DNA of 64,000 bases. Origin: Hexactinellida sp. DTS-2022. Its lineage: Eukaryota; Porifera; Hexactinellida. The notes under the pieces were generated by a model, which searched no databases, was not told the DNA's origin, and saw only the letters and a program-made list of their open reading frames with translations. This document shows, one piece after another, positions 1 through 13,000 of the stretch; position 1 is the stretch's first letter; the number at the start of each line of letters is the position of its first letter. The stretch spans positions 372,001-436,000 of the forward strand of contig JAPNXP010000004.1 in assembly GCA_028753945.1 (NCBI GenBank), read 5' to 3'. The translations under genes were made by a program, and so were the position numbers.

Positions 1-30
1 ACTGATTTCCAATTTGCTAATATTTAAGTA

Positions 31-212
31 TACAGTCAGGTCTGCTTATTGTGAGCAATTTTTCGTATGTTTAATATGAAAAACCTATTATTATGGGCAA
101 GCACAACAATTTACATAGGGTTTGTAATAAGTTGATTTTTCTTATTATGAATTCTCTCTATTATGAAGAACAAAAATTTGGTCCGTTGATTGTTCATAAC
201 AAAAGAACTTAA
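31..212. mobile_element. MITE family A, copy 1 (TACAGTCAGGTCTGCTTATT)
   Basis: Family A ends TACAGTCAGGTCTGCTTATT and AAAAGAACCTGACTGTA; the right end is eroded here. Other copies are at 7327-7502, 8270-8466, 14177-14373, 23224-23418, 30694-30892, 36389-36595, 40794-40996 and 52295-52464, with a fragment at 45384-45480. Both orientations occur. Confidence 0.75.
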
Positions 213-466
213 TATTTCATTACGCCATCTCCTAGATTACAATGCATTTTATAATTTCCCAATTATGTTGAGATATTTACAATATCATAGGGATTCACAT
301 TTATAATTAGTACAAGCCAGAGAAATCGCTCAATATTAGGGCCCCCTTCGGGAAATCCTGGATCTACCTCTGTTGAAAACACAGCAATACTTTTACGAAT
401 ATATCTGTTAATATTTTAATTTGAAAATGTAGATATTTATTAGCATTTGTGGTTCCGAATACAATC

Positions 467-650
467 TACAGTCAACTCCGCTTAATAGAGCCACCGGTTA
501 ATCAGTTTCTCCGCTTAATTGGGTCAAAATTTCACAGGATTTATAGGACAGAATTACAGTTTGGCTTACAATATTTTCGGTTAATCGGTTTCTCCGCTTA
601 ATCGGGTCAAAACAATCCGGTCCCGAGGTGACTCTATTAAGCGGAGTCCG
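467..650. mobile_element. MITE family C (CAGTCGACTCCGCTTAATAG)
   Basis: tacagtcaactccgcttaat to ctattaagcggagtcc. Other copies: 21337-21522, 42686-42791, partial 53244-53411. Confidence 0.75.
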
Positions 651-1021
651 AATAATTGGAACTGGCTAATAAACATACTACTAATCGCTCTTCGATTTTT
701 GGAGCGCGTTCCTTTAATGTTTTTCTAATCTTACTAATCTATGGAAATAACTTGTCCCAATTAATCGTCAAAACATTTTTATGGTTAATTATATAATGTA
801 AGAATTACCTTTACAGTTGAAACGTGTGCCAGAATTGACAAAATTACTTACAAGCTAATGATGTATTATGTGCATCTTCTATAAAACATAATTATTGCTT
901 ACTTGCTAATAACCTAAAATTTAGTTTATCCTTCTATACGCTATAGGCAAATCATAATTGTTCTATCGTATCAATTGCGATTAATTATGTAAGTTGGTTA
1001 ACTAATTACAATACAATTTAG

Positions 1022-4000
1022 ATCCAGACGTTTACGCTGTGTAGTGAACACACTACGATACCAGATGAAGGCATTTCCCTTAAAGAGACCGTAGCTAATG
1101 GCAAGGATAAGCTCATAAGAGCTGCTAATGGCATTAACGATGCGATACAGCGTATTAATGTTAGCGAGCAGCTAGGAGAACAAACAGACTTCTTTGAAAA
1201 TTGTGATAAACTCGTTGGTAAGTTATTATCTCAGCAAGTTAAGTATTTGGAAAATTGAAATAGTTAAGAGTTAAGAGTAATTAATATAGGAAGATTTACA
1301 AAATTTAGACACTCCCCTCCCTATGTCACGTTTATTGACCATTTTGTAAAAATACAGAAGGATTGTCTGTCACACATTGCCCCTTTACGTAACTTTTGAA
1401 AAGTAACTTGCTAATAGAGCAATTGATATTAGGCAAACACCATTTTATTCGGAAAATTTCTTATATACGTACTAGAACATTTTCTAGATCGAATATAATT
1501 TGTCAGTTTTTGTCAGTCTCAATTAATTACACTAATAGCAAAAGTTTGAGAACACCTGCCCTTTTAACCGTTATAGACTGGATGCATTTTAATAAATTAA
1601 AATTCTTCTAAGTCATTCAAGACGAGTGATTATGCATTAATTGAAAAATACTAAGAAAACCGTAATCTATGAGGAATTTATTTTGAATTATTTCTACTCG
1701 GATGACATTTGGTCTGCAACAATACAAGATAACTTAAAAATGTTTTTTAGCTGTGTTATGGTTTCCTATTAAATTTTACAATACCCATTGATAAGAAGCG
1801 TTTTCTCATCAAACATTAAAATTTAATGTTAGATAATACATTTAGGTGTCAATGTAAGTTTATAGTGGATAACGAGATAACATTTGTCCGAATCACCCTG
1901 TTCTATTATATAAGACTTCTCTTTATTCTACAAATTAAGAAGGGTTCCTTATGTAATATATTTGTGTTACAACACATGACATCCGTTATAATATTACCGA
2001 ATTTAGAGTTATAATCTTGACGTTTCTCTATAGGCAATTCGCGTAATTTATTGGAAGGCAGTATTAGTCTATTGGGTGCTCTTGATACTGGAGAGAGAAG
2101 GAAACTTGTTCGATCGGCTTATTCTTCTTTGGATCGATTAGGTTTAGTCGCGGGCGTGCGATCAATGAGAGGATTATTGGTCTGTTTTAAAGGATTTGCA
2201 GATGCAATGGTAACTCTGTTAGAATTAGTTGAAGTTAGAAAACTGGATACAACTGATTTGGTATTGAAGGATAAATTAATTTCTTCTGTTGACGAATTAA
2301 AACAAAAGATACCGGCCTTCTCCCAAGCGATGCAAATGTACGTTAGGAATCCTTCGCAAGAGAGTGCAGTGCAATCTAGAGATTACACAGTAGACCAAGT
2401 GAGCAAATATAAATATAATACATAACATGCTTATATGCATTCCATAGCCTGCATACGTTGTTATGTAAAACGCTATACTGATAACTACAGTAGACTATTG
2501 TTAATACAAACACCAGGAGACAGTCGAAATTTGTTCGTATTATCCGGATTTCGTATTAACCGGAGTCATTTGCATGTATTTGTATAGGCTAGGGTATTTA
2601 AACCCTGTGTGGAAATTTTGGCTTAGGCGTGTTTAGTAATTTATTATTATTATTATTTATTAATTTCACGAGTGTCTACTTTAGTAAAGGGTTTTTTTAA
2701 GGCCGATCTTGGTTTAATTTTGCACCAAAATTTTTGGAGTTACACCATGATTCGGATCGGCCGCGGCCGCTGCAGTGTTGAATTAGGTCTCAACCTTAAA
2801 AAACCCCTGCTCTAGTATATAGACACTAATGGCGATATTAACTTATTTCTGTACATAACAGGTTAAGCGTTGCCTCGAGAACATAATAGAAGCGATAGAT
2901 CCGAATGCATTGAGAAATGTTGAAGATTGCAGCTCTGTGACAGCTTCGGACACCAGCTATCTGTGTTCCAGTAATGTGAGACCTGTACTCATGGGCTCAG
3001 TAGAAGTTGTAAAGAGAAATCTACAAGAAATAGCTGGTAAATATATGTACTAACTTTACGAACAAATATTGCAAATACGGTAAACAACAAACAACTTGTA
3101 TTCACTTTTATTTGATACATCGTGGAAATTCTTTGAGTGTGGAAACGAAGGAATTGAGAATATACTTCGTTACAATTAAATTATACAGTAGAACTCGGAT
3201 AGAACGTACGGTATATAGGTATTATGTACTTCGTTTATTATTTACTAATTTAATAACCAAGTTTATAGCAGTATGTATTTCTATGTAGATTAAACTCGGT
3301 TAGTACGTACACTCGGATAATACGTACTTATCTTCCATTCCCGAGGGGGTACGTTATATCCAGATATACTGTAGTTATAAGGTGATTATCCCATAGTGAT
3401 ATAAAATGATAAATGGTATTGAGTAATAGATATTTTGAGAATATCTGATGATAATATTTATAGATTAACTTAACTTATTTAGACATCTGTAGTAACATTA
3501 TAAATCCACTTTTCGTTTCCATGTAACATAACAGCATTAACTATTTCTAAAGACAACCTTTTAAGGGTAATCTGTATTGATATTCGGGCGTTCACGGTGA
3601 ATCTCAGAATTGCATAATTTACTACTAGGAATACTCTAGATGAGATAGAGATTGACTTCTATGATTTTTTTTTCTTAATTTTCAATCAAGATGATGTTTT
3701 TTAATAAAATAAGACGTCGACTTCCTTATATGGGCATGACATTTTTTCAAAATTGTTGAATCTTTTTGAATTTTTGAACATATTATTATGAGATTATTTC
3801 CTCTCAGTAATAATTTTTATTTTATATATTTTTGCAGAAGAAACGATGCTAAAGGGCATTTTTTCAAAATAATCATAAAACGCAGTCGTGCACTAAACTA
3901 TAGTTATAAAATGTTAGAAGAAAAAAATTTCAAATCTAGTTCAAGGGTCTGAGGATGTATCATGTGTTACCCCAGAGAAATTTTTTGACTTTCTGATTAT

Positions 4001-7000
4001 TATTTTTGGTTTTATAAGCATTCTAAGGCTGCGGCCCACGAATTTTTCCGAATTTCAACATCAAAAGAAGTGATAAAATTCTACACTGCCATATATTGTT
4101 CCCAAAATTAAAAATTTCGGAATCTACAGGTCAAAATATATAGGTTCACGTCAAAAAGTTCAGGAATATGTCAAAGAGTAGGAAATTAGGGGCATAAAAG
4201 AATATGAAGGGTATGCAAGTACCCGGTGATCATATATTACTGTGGGAAATTGGACAGCAGAATAATTCTGTTATTCTTCATAAAAATGCGCCAGCTTCTT
4301 ATCTATGCGTAGCATTTGTTTTCAACACTTTTACAATAATATATCATGAGTTATGACCAATTTATGACTATGGTTTTGTCTGTTTTGTCATATTTTCACA
4401 CCTCAAGGCCCTCAAATATACAATAATGTATTATATAAAACACCAATTTGGTAATACAAATATGGAAATAGCATTTGCGCACAAAATGAGACGTTACACA
4501 AGACGATCCAATCATTATTCGATAAGTTATGGACTTTTGGGCCACAGAAGGGGGCAAAAAATCTGACATTTCACACCTGTTGATATTTCAGAAACGCTTT
4601 GAGATAAAATGATCATAGGCATTTGAAAATACTGTAAATACCTGACTTGCTATACGTTTATAATACATTTTAGGACTCTAGGTGTCACACTTTTTAACAT
4701 GACCATATATGGTAATTTGATGTGCCCAATTTTGATGACGAAGCAAATTTTGTAACTCTTGATCTCTGGACAGCAGAGACTAGCTCTAAAATTCTAGTCA
4801 CATCATGATACTATTTCTTACTCATTGGATAAACTTTTGGGATTATATTATAATTCGAATGATGTGTTCTGATTTCAAATGCACAAATATGGTGGTGTCA
4901 AAGTGGCAATATGTTAAAAAGCTGACAAAAATCCAACTTCTTATCCAAATGAGATAGAGCTTAGCTCTAAATTTCTAAAAATAGTCTAATTCAATTTCAA
5001 ATGACATTATCTATTTTATGCAGTTTAGGAACTCCTTTTCCTCGCACTTTCATATTCTGGACTCAGCCACTTCGACACAAATTAATTAAATGCTAATTAT
5101 GAAGGTGTAAAAAAAGACCATTTGGGCATATGGATGTAAAAAAGAGAATTTTTATTCTAGAAAGTCAAACTTTTTTTTAAAATGCTCAGTATATGTAGGC
5201 GCATGTTTTAAAAGCGGGCAGTTTTGGCAATATAATACAAAAAAATTGAATTAGTATACTTCTAATGAAAAATAGTGGGGTTTTTTTGACCAATTTCACA
5301 AAAATGACAATAACATAGAGTAGATTAAAGAAAAAGCATATTTCGGTTCGATTTAAAACATTGAGTATTGACTCAGGTATATTTTATAATTGACATGTTT
5401 CGCGCTAAAAACTAACATAAATTTTTTTTTTAAATATTTGGCTAGTATGGATTAGGCCTATATTGACATTGTCTAGTTCATAACTAAGGATATATACATA
5501 GTAGAACTCTAATATTTTCAGGGATATCTTAGATATATTAGTACTATCCAAAAACGCAATAAAAACATTAGGTCGTCGGGTGTCAAAATATCAGTACAGA
5601 GCACCCTTAATTGCTTTCAAATAATCCTTTTAAACAAAATATAACATCACTGCCTCATTAATACTAAATAGCGAAGTCTATAAAAACTAGAATGTATATA
5701 CCTTTTAAGTTAGTTACAATTTGTAGTAATGTTTTTGCCTTCTATTCGCACACAATCTAGAATTCAGAAAAGTAATGATATAAGTCATAGTTGAACAGAT
5801 GTAACATTATTAAAGTTTGTCATTATTCGTCTTACTAGCTAGAATTAGAGAGATGATGAATATCCGAAATTTATTGTAGTAAATAATACCGAATTCGTTA
5901 TGTAAAGACCTTGAAATTCTCTAATCATTATAACTATAAGTATTCTAATCGAATTGTCCACTTAATCACTGATTATTAATGGAAAATAAGTGAAATATAA
6001 TTCATTCGTTCTCGTGTAAGAATTCAATGTTTAACCAAGTTAAATTAGGATTGGAATCACTTAAAATATATTTGTAATGATTATCATTAGAACTCACTAT
6101 TTTAATGAAACGAATAATTGAAATGTGTATTAATTATATGTTGTATTGCTTAAACAGCTGTGACAACATGTTAGTAATTAGACAGTTCTTATAAGGCAAT
6201 ACTGTATTGACATGAACTGTGCACGTTTTTATAACTTCCTGCGATAATTGATACCTAATTTGGCTTTTAGGTTTTATATGGTGTGTTTTATCATATTTTA
6301 ACACCTTCAATAGCATCAAGAATTTATATTATTGACTAAGCAGGTTAAATATTAATCAGCGAAAATGTTATACATTTACATATATAGTTTATGGTATTTC
6401 ACATGTAAAAGTTTAAATTTGCAGCAACAATAAATATTCACATTATCTATTGATAAATTCAAACCTGTTTACCAATTATATCCCTTGGAAACTTGTCTAA
6501 TAGTTACAACGAACAAAACACTCACACAAAAAATCAAGTTTCAGCTATACAACTAAATATTGTTGAATTTACAACACTTGATAAAAAATAATTTAAAATA
6601 TAAACCGGTTTACACTAATACACTTGTTCTATTCTGTCTAAATCTGTGTATTTTTAAATTGTCCAATTGAATTTATAGTAGTCGTTAATACGAACACCAG
6701 GGGAGCGTCGAAGTTATTCGTATTATTATTTACCTGCATTAGTATAGGCTATGGGAATTAAAGCTTGTTCGCCTTACCCATATACGTATGTATTATCCGG
6801 AATTCGTATTATAATTTACCTGCATTTGTATAGACTAAGGGAATTATACCTTGTTCGCCTTAACCATTATTTAACCAATATCCATATTCGCATTAAGGAG
6901 AGTCTACTGTATATAGCCTCACATGGCAGTGAGGGTCTGGACGAACAACAACTTACTCGCGATTTGAACTCGGTTACTCGAGACAGCACTTCTGTGGCAA

Positions 7001-10000
7001 TGGGGATACGGGACGGGAGGAGGGAGGATATACTCAAGGCGTGCGATAGACTGAGAGCAGAGCATTCTGTGTTCTCCTCTGTTCTGAGGAATCTTAGGTC
7101 CAATCCAACTGATGAGAGTATACAACAGAGGATGGAAGGTAAATACAGTCGAAACCGGGTTTTTATAACTAATCGGTTTTTTCTTACTAACTATTTATTC
7201 TAAATGTGTAAAAATTCCAATTTTGTGTATTTTCAATCGGTTTATTCAAACTTTCGGATTTTTCTTAGTTTATTTTCATGCAAAGAATAAGTTAGAAAAA
7301 TTGCATTTGAATTTTTTTGGCCGATATACAGTCTAATTCGTTTATTACATTCAAGGAACCATATAATATATTTTATACATAATAGAGAGACTTAAAAATA
7401 AACTACAAACCCTATGTAATTTGTTAAATCGGGACCAATAGGGGTTGTTCATATTAAACAATTAATATTAAAAATTGTTCACAATAAGCAGACCTGACTG
7501 TATACAGTAGAACCTCGTTAATGCGAACACCAACGGACGGTAAAAATGGGTTCGCTTTAACGGAGTTCGTATTAACCGGAGTAATAGTAATTGAATAGCC
7601 ATTGTAGGTACCTAATTTGTGGAATTGTTTGTTCGTCTTATCCGGAAATTCGTATTAACCGTGTTCGTACTAACGAGGTTCTACTGTACGTAATTCCCTA
7701 CTAATATAGGCAGTGCTGAGATGCTATACAAATACATAGAGGACCTGGACCATATGGTGAGACGCGTGGTGTTAGAAGAGACTGTAAGAACATTCACAGA
7801 CACCGGTACATCGATTGGAGAGCTTATCGAGGCGAGTACGCTTGAAGACGAGACAACACTAGCCGAGAGAGTAGGTTCATTTCGCGAGCACACACATAAA
7901 CTGACTCGCGTTAGTAATTACGCGGCTTCTAAAAGCGGTGAAGAGAGAAGTGTGAATCGTATCAAATACTTGTCAGAGGAAATTGATAGGTTGTCCCCAC
8001 GGGTGATAAGTGCCGCGGAAACTGCATTTCGCACGCGTGACAGTACGAATAAAGAGCATTTGAGTATGCTAGGTCGCGAATGGTTGGATCGAGTTAAGAG
8101 TTTGACTCAAGCAGTTGATGACGTAGTTGATTTGAAGGAATTTATCTTAATTTGTGAGGAAAATATATATTTCTACGTTACACAGTGTAGAGACGCGTTT
8201 AAGCAACAAGAACCTGGGTTGCTGACTACATCTGTTATAGCTGTTAAAGTGAGTTTATTCATTAATAATTACAGTCAAGTTCTTTTATTATGAACATTCA
8301 AGGGACCAAAAATTGTGTTCATAATAGAGAGACTTCATAATAAGCGAACTCAACTTAATACAAACCCTATGTAATTTATAAATTGGGACCATAGGGCTTG
8401 TTCATAATAATATAGTCTTCATATTAAGCAGACGAAATCTTGTTCACAATAAGCAGACCTGACTGAATTCAATAAACTCGTTAGTATGTATACCTGTGGA
8501 TCTTTTAGTTTATAAATCGACTTGCGTATACCCATTAATATGAATTATTTATTAAATAACGGAGAGTCAAGTTTGCTATTTATAAACCACATTAATGTAT
8601 AAGTTGTATAATACGCAATTTCGTATTATCAGTAATATATAAAGCTACTTCTTGCAATCTTTGCATAATATAAATCAAATCTATATATTATACATTCAAA
8701 CCTCCCTAAACCGGGCAACCTTTTTGGTGTAAAGACAAACGTAATATATATTCATTTATCCAATAATGGAGTTTAAGGAGAAAATATACATAACAGATAC
8801 ATATTTTATATTGTCCACAACCCGTTAAAACATCGTTTTAAATTTGAATGAATTTAGAAAATATGGATTATGTAGAGACTTTGGAATTGCATGTGTACTA
8901 GTCAACTTGTATTTCTGAGATCTGGAAAAATTCCCAGTTACGGGCACCCTCCGGACGACAGTGCCCGGATAAGGGAGGTTTGAGTGTTCAGTATATTTAT
9001 GTGAAAAATAATGTGCTATAATCGATTTATGTGAAAGCTGACATATTTTAAAGTTATAATAATATATTTTTTCCTGTCATGGATTAAAATATTTAACCTT
9101 CAAAAATGGCTTAATTATCAGTTCATGTTTTATAGGTACGTATTACGTTATTTACGAGAGTTTACCTTCATAATTCATGTATTATTCAACTTTGTTTTGT
9201 ATACCAGTTATCCTGTTACTTATTACTATACAATTTACATACTAAATATTTGCATATTAAAATTTATGAAATTTACACAGGGAAATTCGTCCACCACATT
9301 TTCTTAATTTCCTTTATGATGGCTCAATGACGCAAATTACACATTATATACACATTATATACACGTTATATAGACGATAATATTATTACTATTAATTAAA
9401 TTTGGATTACGTGTATTGCATAACTATTTAATTTGGTTATACATTTATACGCTGCATTTTGAAAGCAGAATTTGTTTAGACGCTAAAATTCATGTAGCTT
9501 CTAACATTAGAAAGTTAAATAATTTGACTTTATAGAGGTGCATTCCATTAACCATCTCAAATCACCACGTTTATATCAAAATTCCTGTAATTGATATGAT
9601 GTTATTTAGATACAATTGATTCGTATAAGTACAATCTAGGTAATATTGGGTTGTTACCTTGTTATATTATTCCCCTTAATAACATTAGATACATTGACGT
9701 AATTACGAATCATAGGAATACCAAAGGGGCTGTTCTATAACCTCAATTATTAGTTATTTGCAAAATGGACATTCCTTACTTTATTGAATTAGTTACCTTA
9801 TCTCAGATAGTAAAACCTACCAAGATTATTTGCCAAATATTCACCGTAATCATTTTACAATAATGATGTTCCCTTAGACATCTAATTAATTTATATGGGA
9901 ATTGTAATTTTAGTAGTTGTAGCTTTTCATCTACTAATTATAAATAATCTTAGTATTTTTGCTCCAAACTTCTGTTATGAAGCATTCCAGGATCTCTGAA

Positions 10001-13000
10001 TATTATTCAAATCTACCGAATATAATTTAGCACTTCTACTGAATATAATTACTCAAATCTACTGATATTAATTCACAAATCTACTGAATATAATTACAAA
10101 AAACTACCGAATATAATTTCATATTAATTTGGCACTTCTAATGATTATAATTACTCAAATCTACTGAATATTATAATTACTCAAATCTACTGAATATAAT
10201 TACTAAATCCACTATCATTATTACGTTACTAATCAATAAACATGTGTATTAGGCTCACTGCTTACGAGTACTGGATATTTGTCGCACAGAACAGTTCAAC
10301 AGAGAAGACGAACTATTTTGTCGCGCTCTATCGAACCAAGCACAGCGACTCGAGAGGGTTTTAACGCGTCTCGATGTGTCTGTATCACAGGCATGCAGTG
10401 ATATGACGAATGACTATTCACAAACACAAGTGGCTAATTCATGTAGGGAGATATGCCAGTGTATAAAAGAGGTAAGACAGCTAGTACAAGGGAGGGGTAG
10501 GCAAACGACGCATAGAGAAGAAGCGTTAGAATGGACTGATGCCAGTTGGACTTCACAGAGCCCGACTGGGGGCAAAAAGAAGAACCATATGTTGGCGACC
10601 CACCCACTTAGCAAGTCCCATAGCCCCCCTACTCTGTCACGGGATAAGGCGAGTATTACGTCATCTCCAATACATACACAGACAGAAGGAGATTCTCTTC
10701 AATCCCCTCCAGGGCTCACTGCATTGAGCAGTAGATACCAACCCGCCTCGGGTTAGTTACAGTGCAACCACAAGTATAAAATTAGTGTTGAACTACAGTA
10801 GAACTACTCGCTAGTAGTGTTGCTAACTGAAATTAAAATAGAGCAATTTCAGTTTTAGTTTAAGGGTAATCTGTATTGATATTCGGGCGTTCACGGTGAA
10901 TCTCAGAATTGCATAATTTACTACTAGGAATACTCTAGATGAGATAGAGATTGACTTCTATGATTTTTTTTTTCTTAATTTTTAATCAAGATGGTGTTTT
11001 TTAATAAAATAAGACGTCGACTTCCTTATATGGGCATGACATTTTTTCAAAAATTGTTGAATCTTTTTGAATTTTTGAACATATTATTATGAGACTATTT
11101 CCTCTCAGTAATAATTTTTATTTTATTTATTTTTGCAGAAGAAACGATGCTAAAGGGCATTTTTTCAAAATAATCATAAAACGCAGTCGTGCACTAAACT
11201 ATCGTTATAAAATGTTAGAAGAAAATTTTTTCAATTCTAGTTCAAGGGTCTGAGGATGCATCATGTGTTACCCCAGAGAAATTTTTTGACTTTCTGATTA
11301 ATATTTTTGGTTTTATAAGCATTCTAAGGCTGCGGCCCACGAATTTTTCCGAATTTCAACATCAAAAGAGGTGATAAAATTCTACACTGCCATATATTGT
11401 TCCCAAAATTAAAAATTTCGGAATCTACAGGTCAAAATATACAGGTTCACGTCAAAAAGTTCAGGAATATGTCAAAAATTAGGAAATTAGGGGCATAAAA
11501 GAATATGAAGGGTATGCAAGTACCCGGTGATCATATATTACTGTGGGAAATTGGACAGCAGAATAATTCTGTTATTCTTCATAAAAATGCGCCAGCTTCT
11601 TATCTATGCGTAGCATTTGTTTTCAACACTTTTACAATAATATATCATGAGTTATGACCAATTTATGACTATGGTTTTGTCTGTTTTGTCATATTTTCAC
11701 ACCTCAAGGCCCTCAAATATACAATAAAGTATTATATAAAACACCAATTTGGTAATACAAATATGGAAATAGCATTTGCGCACAAAATGAGACGTTACAC
11801 AACACGATCCAATCATTATTCGATAAGTTATGGACTTTTGGGACACAGAAGGGGGCAAAAAATCTGACATTTCACACCTGTTGATATTTCAGAAACGCTT
11901 TGAGATAAAATGATCATAGGCATTAGAAAATACTGTAAATACCTGACTTTCTATACGTTTATAATACATTTTAGGACTCTAGGTGTCACCCTTTTTAACA
12001 TGACCATATATGGTAATTTGATGTGCCCAATTTTGATGACGAAGCAAATTTTGTAACTCTTGATCTCTGGACAGCAGAGACTAGCTCTAAAATTCTAGTC
12101 ACATCATGATACTATTTCTTACTCATTGGATAAACTTTTGGGATTATATTATAATTCGAATGATGTGTTCTGATTTCAAATGCCCAAATATGGTGGTGTC
12201 AAAGTGGCAATATGTTAAAAAGCTGACAAAAATCCAACTTCTGATCCAAATGAGATAGAGCTTAGCTCTAAATTTCTAAAAATAGTCTAATTCAATTTCA
12301 AATGACATTATCTATTTTATGCAGTTTAGGAACTCCTTTTCCTCGCACTTTCATATTCTGGACTCAGCCACTTCGACACAAATTAATTAAATGCTAATTA
12401 TGAAGGTGTAAAAAAAGACCATTTGGGCATATGGATGTAAAAAAGAGAATTTTTATTCTAGAAAGTCAAACTTTTTTTTAAAATGCTCAGTATATGTAGG
12501 CGCATGTTTTAAAAGCGGGCAGTTTTGGCAATATAATACAAAAAAATTGAATTAGTATACTTTTAGTGAAAAATAGTGGGGTTTTTTTGACCAATTTCAC
12601 AAAAATGACAATAACATAGAGTAGATTCAAGAAAAAGCATATTTCGGTTCGATTTAAAACATTGAGTATTGACTCAGGTATATTTTATAATTGACATGTT
12701 TCGCGCTAAAAACTAACATAAAAAATTTTTGTAATTATTTGGCTAGTATGGATTAGGCCTATATTGACATTGTCTAGTTCATAACTAAGGATATATACAT
12801 AGTAGAACTCTAATATTTTCAGGGATATCTTAGATATATTAGTACTATCCAAAAACGCAATAAAAACATTAGGTCGTCGGGTGTCAAAATATCAGTACAG
12901 AGCACCCTTAAGTATCAGTTGACAGAAATATTACATTTATTTTTTAATCAATTAATCAATTAAGTAACTGAGTAAGTTTCAGTTGCAGTTTCAGTTCGAT

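Noticed and set aside
2763..2770. NotI site beside PstI, suggesting vector or adaptor contamination.
   Set aside because: The site lies inside a hAT-like element with matching ends and target duplication; flanking sequence is continuous host intron.
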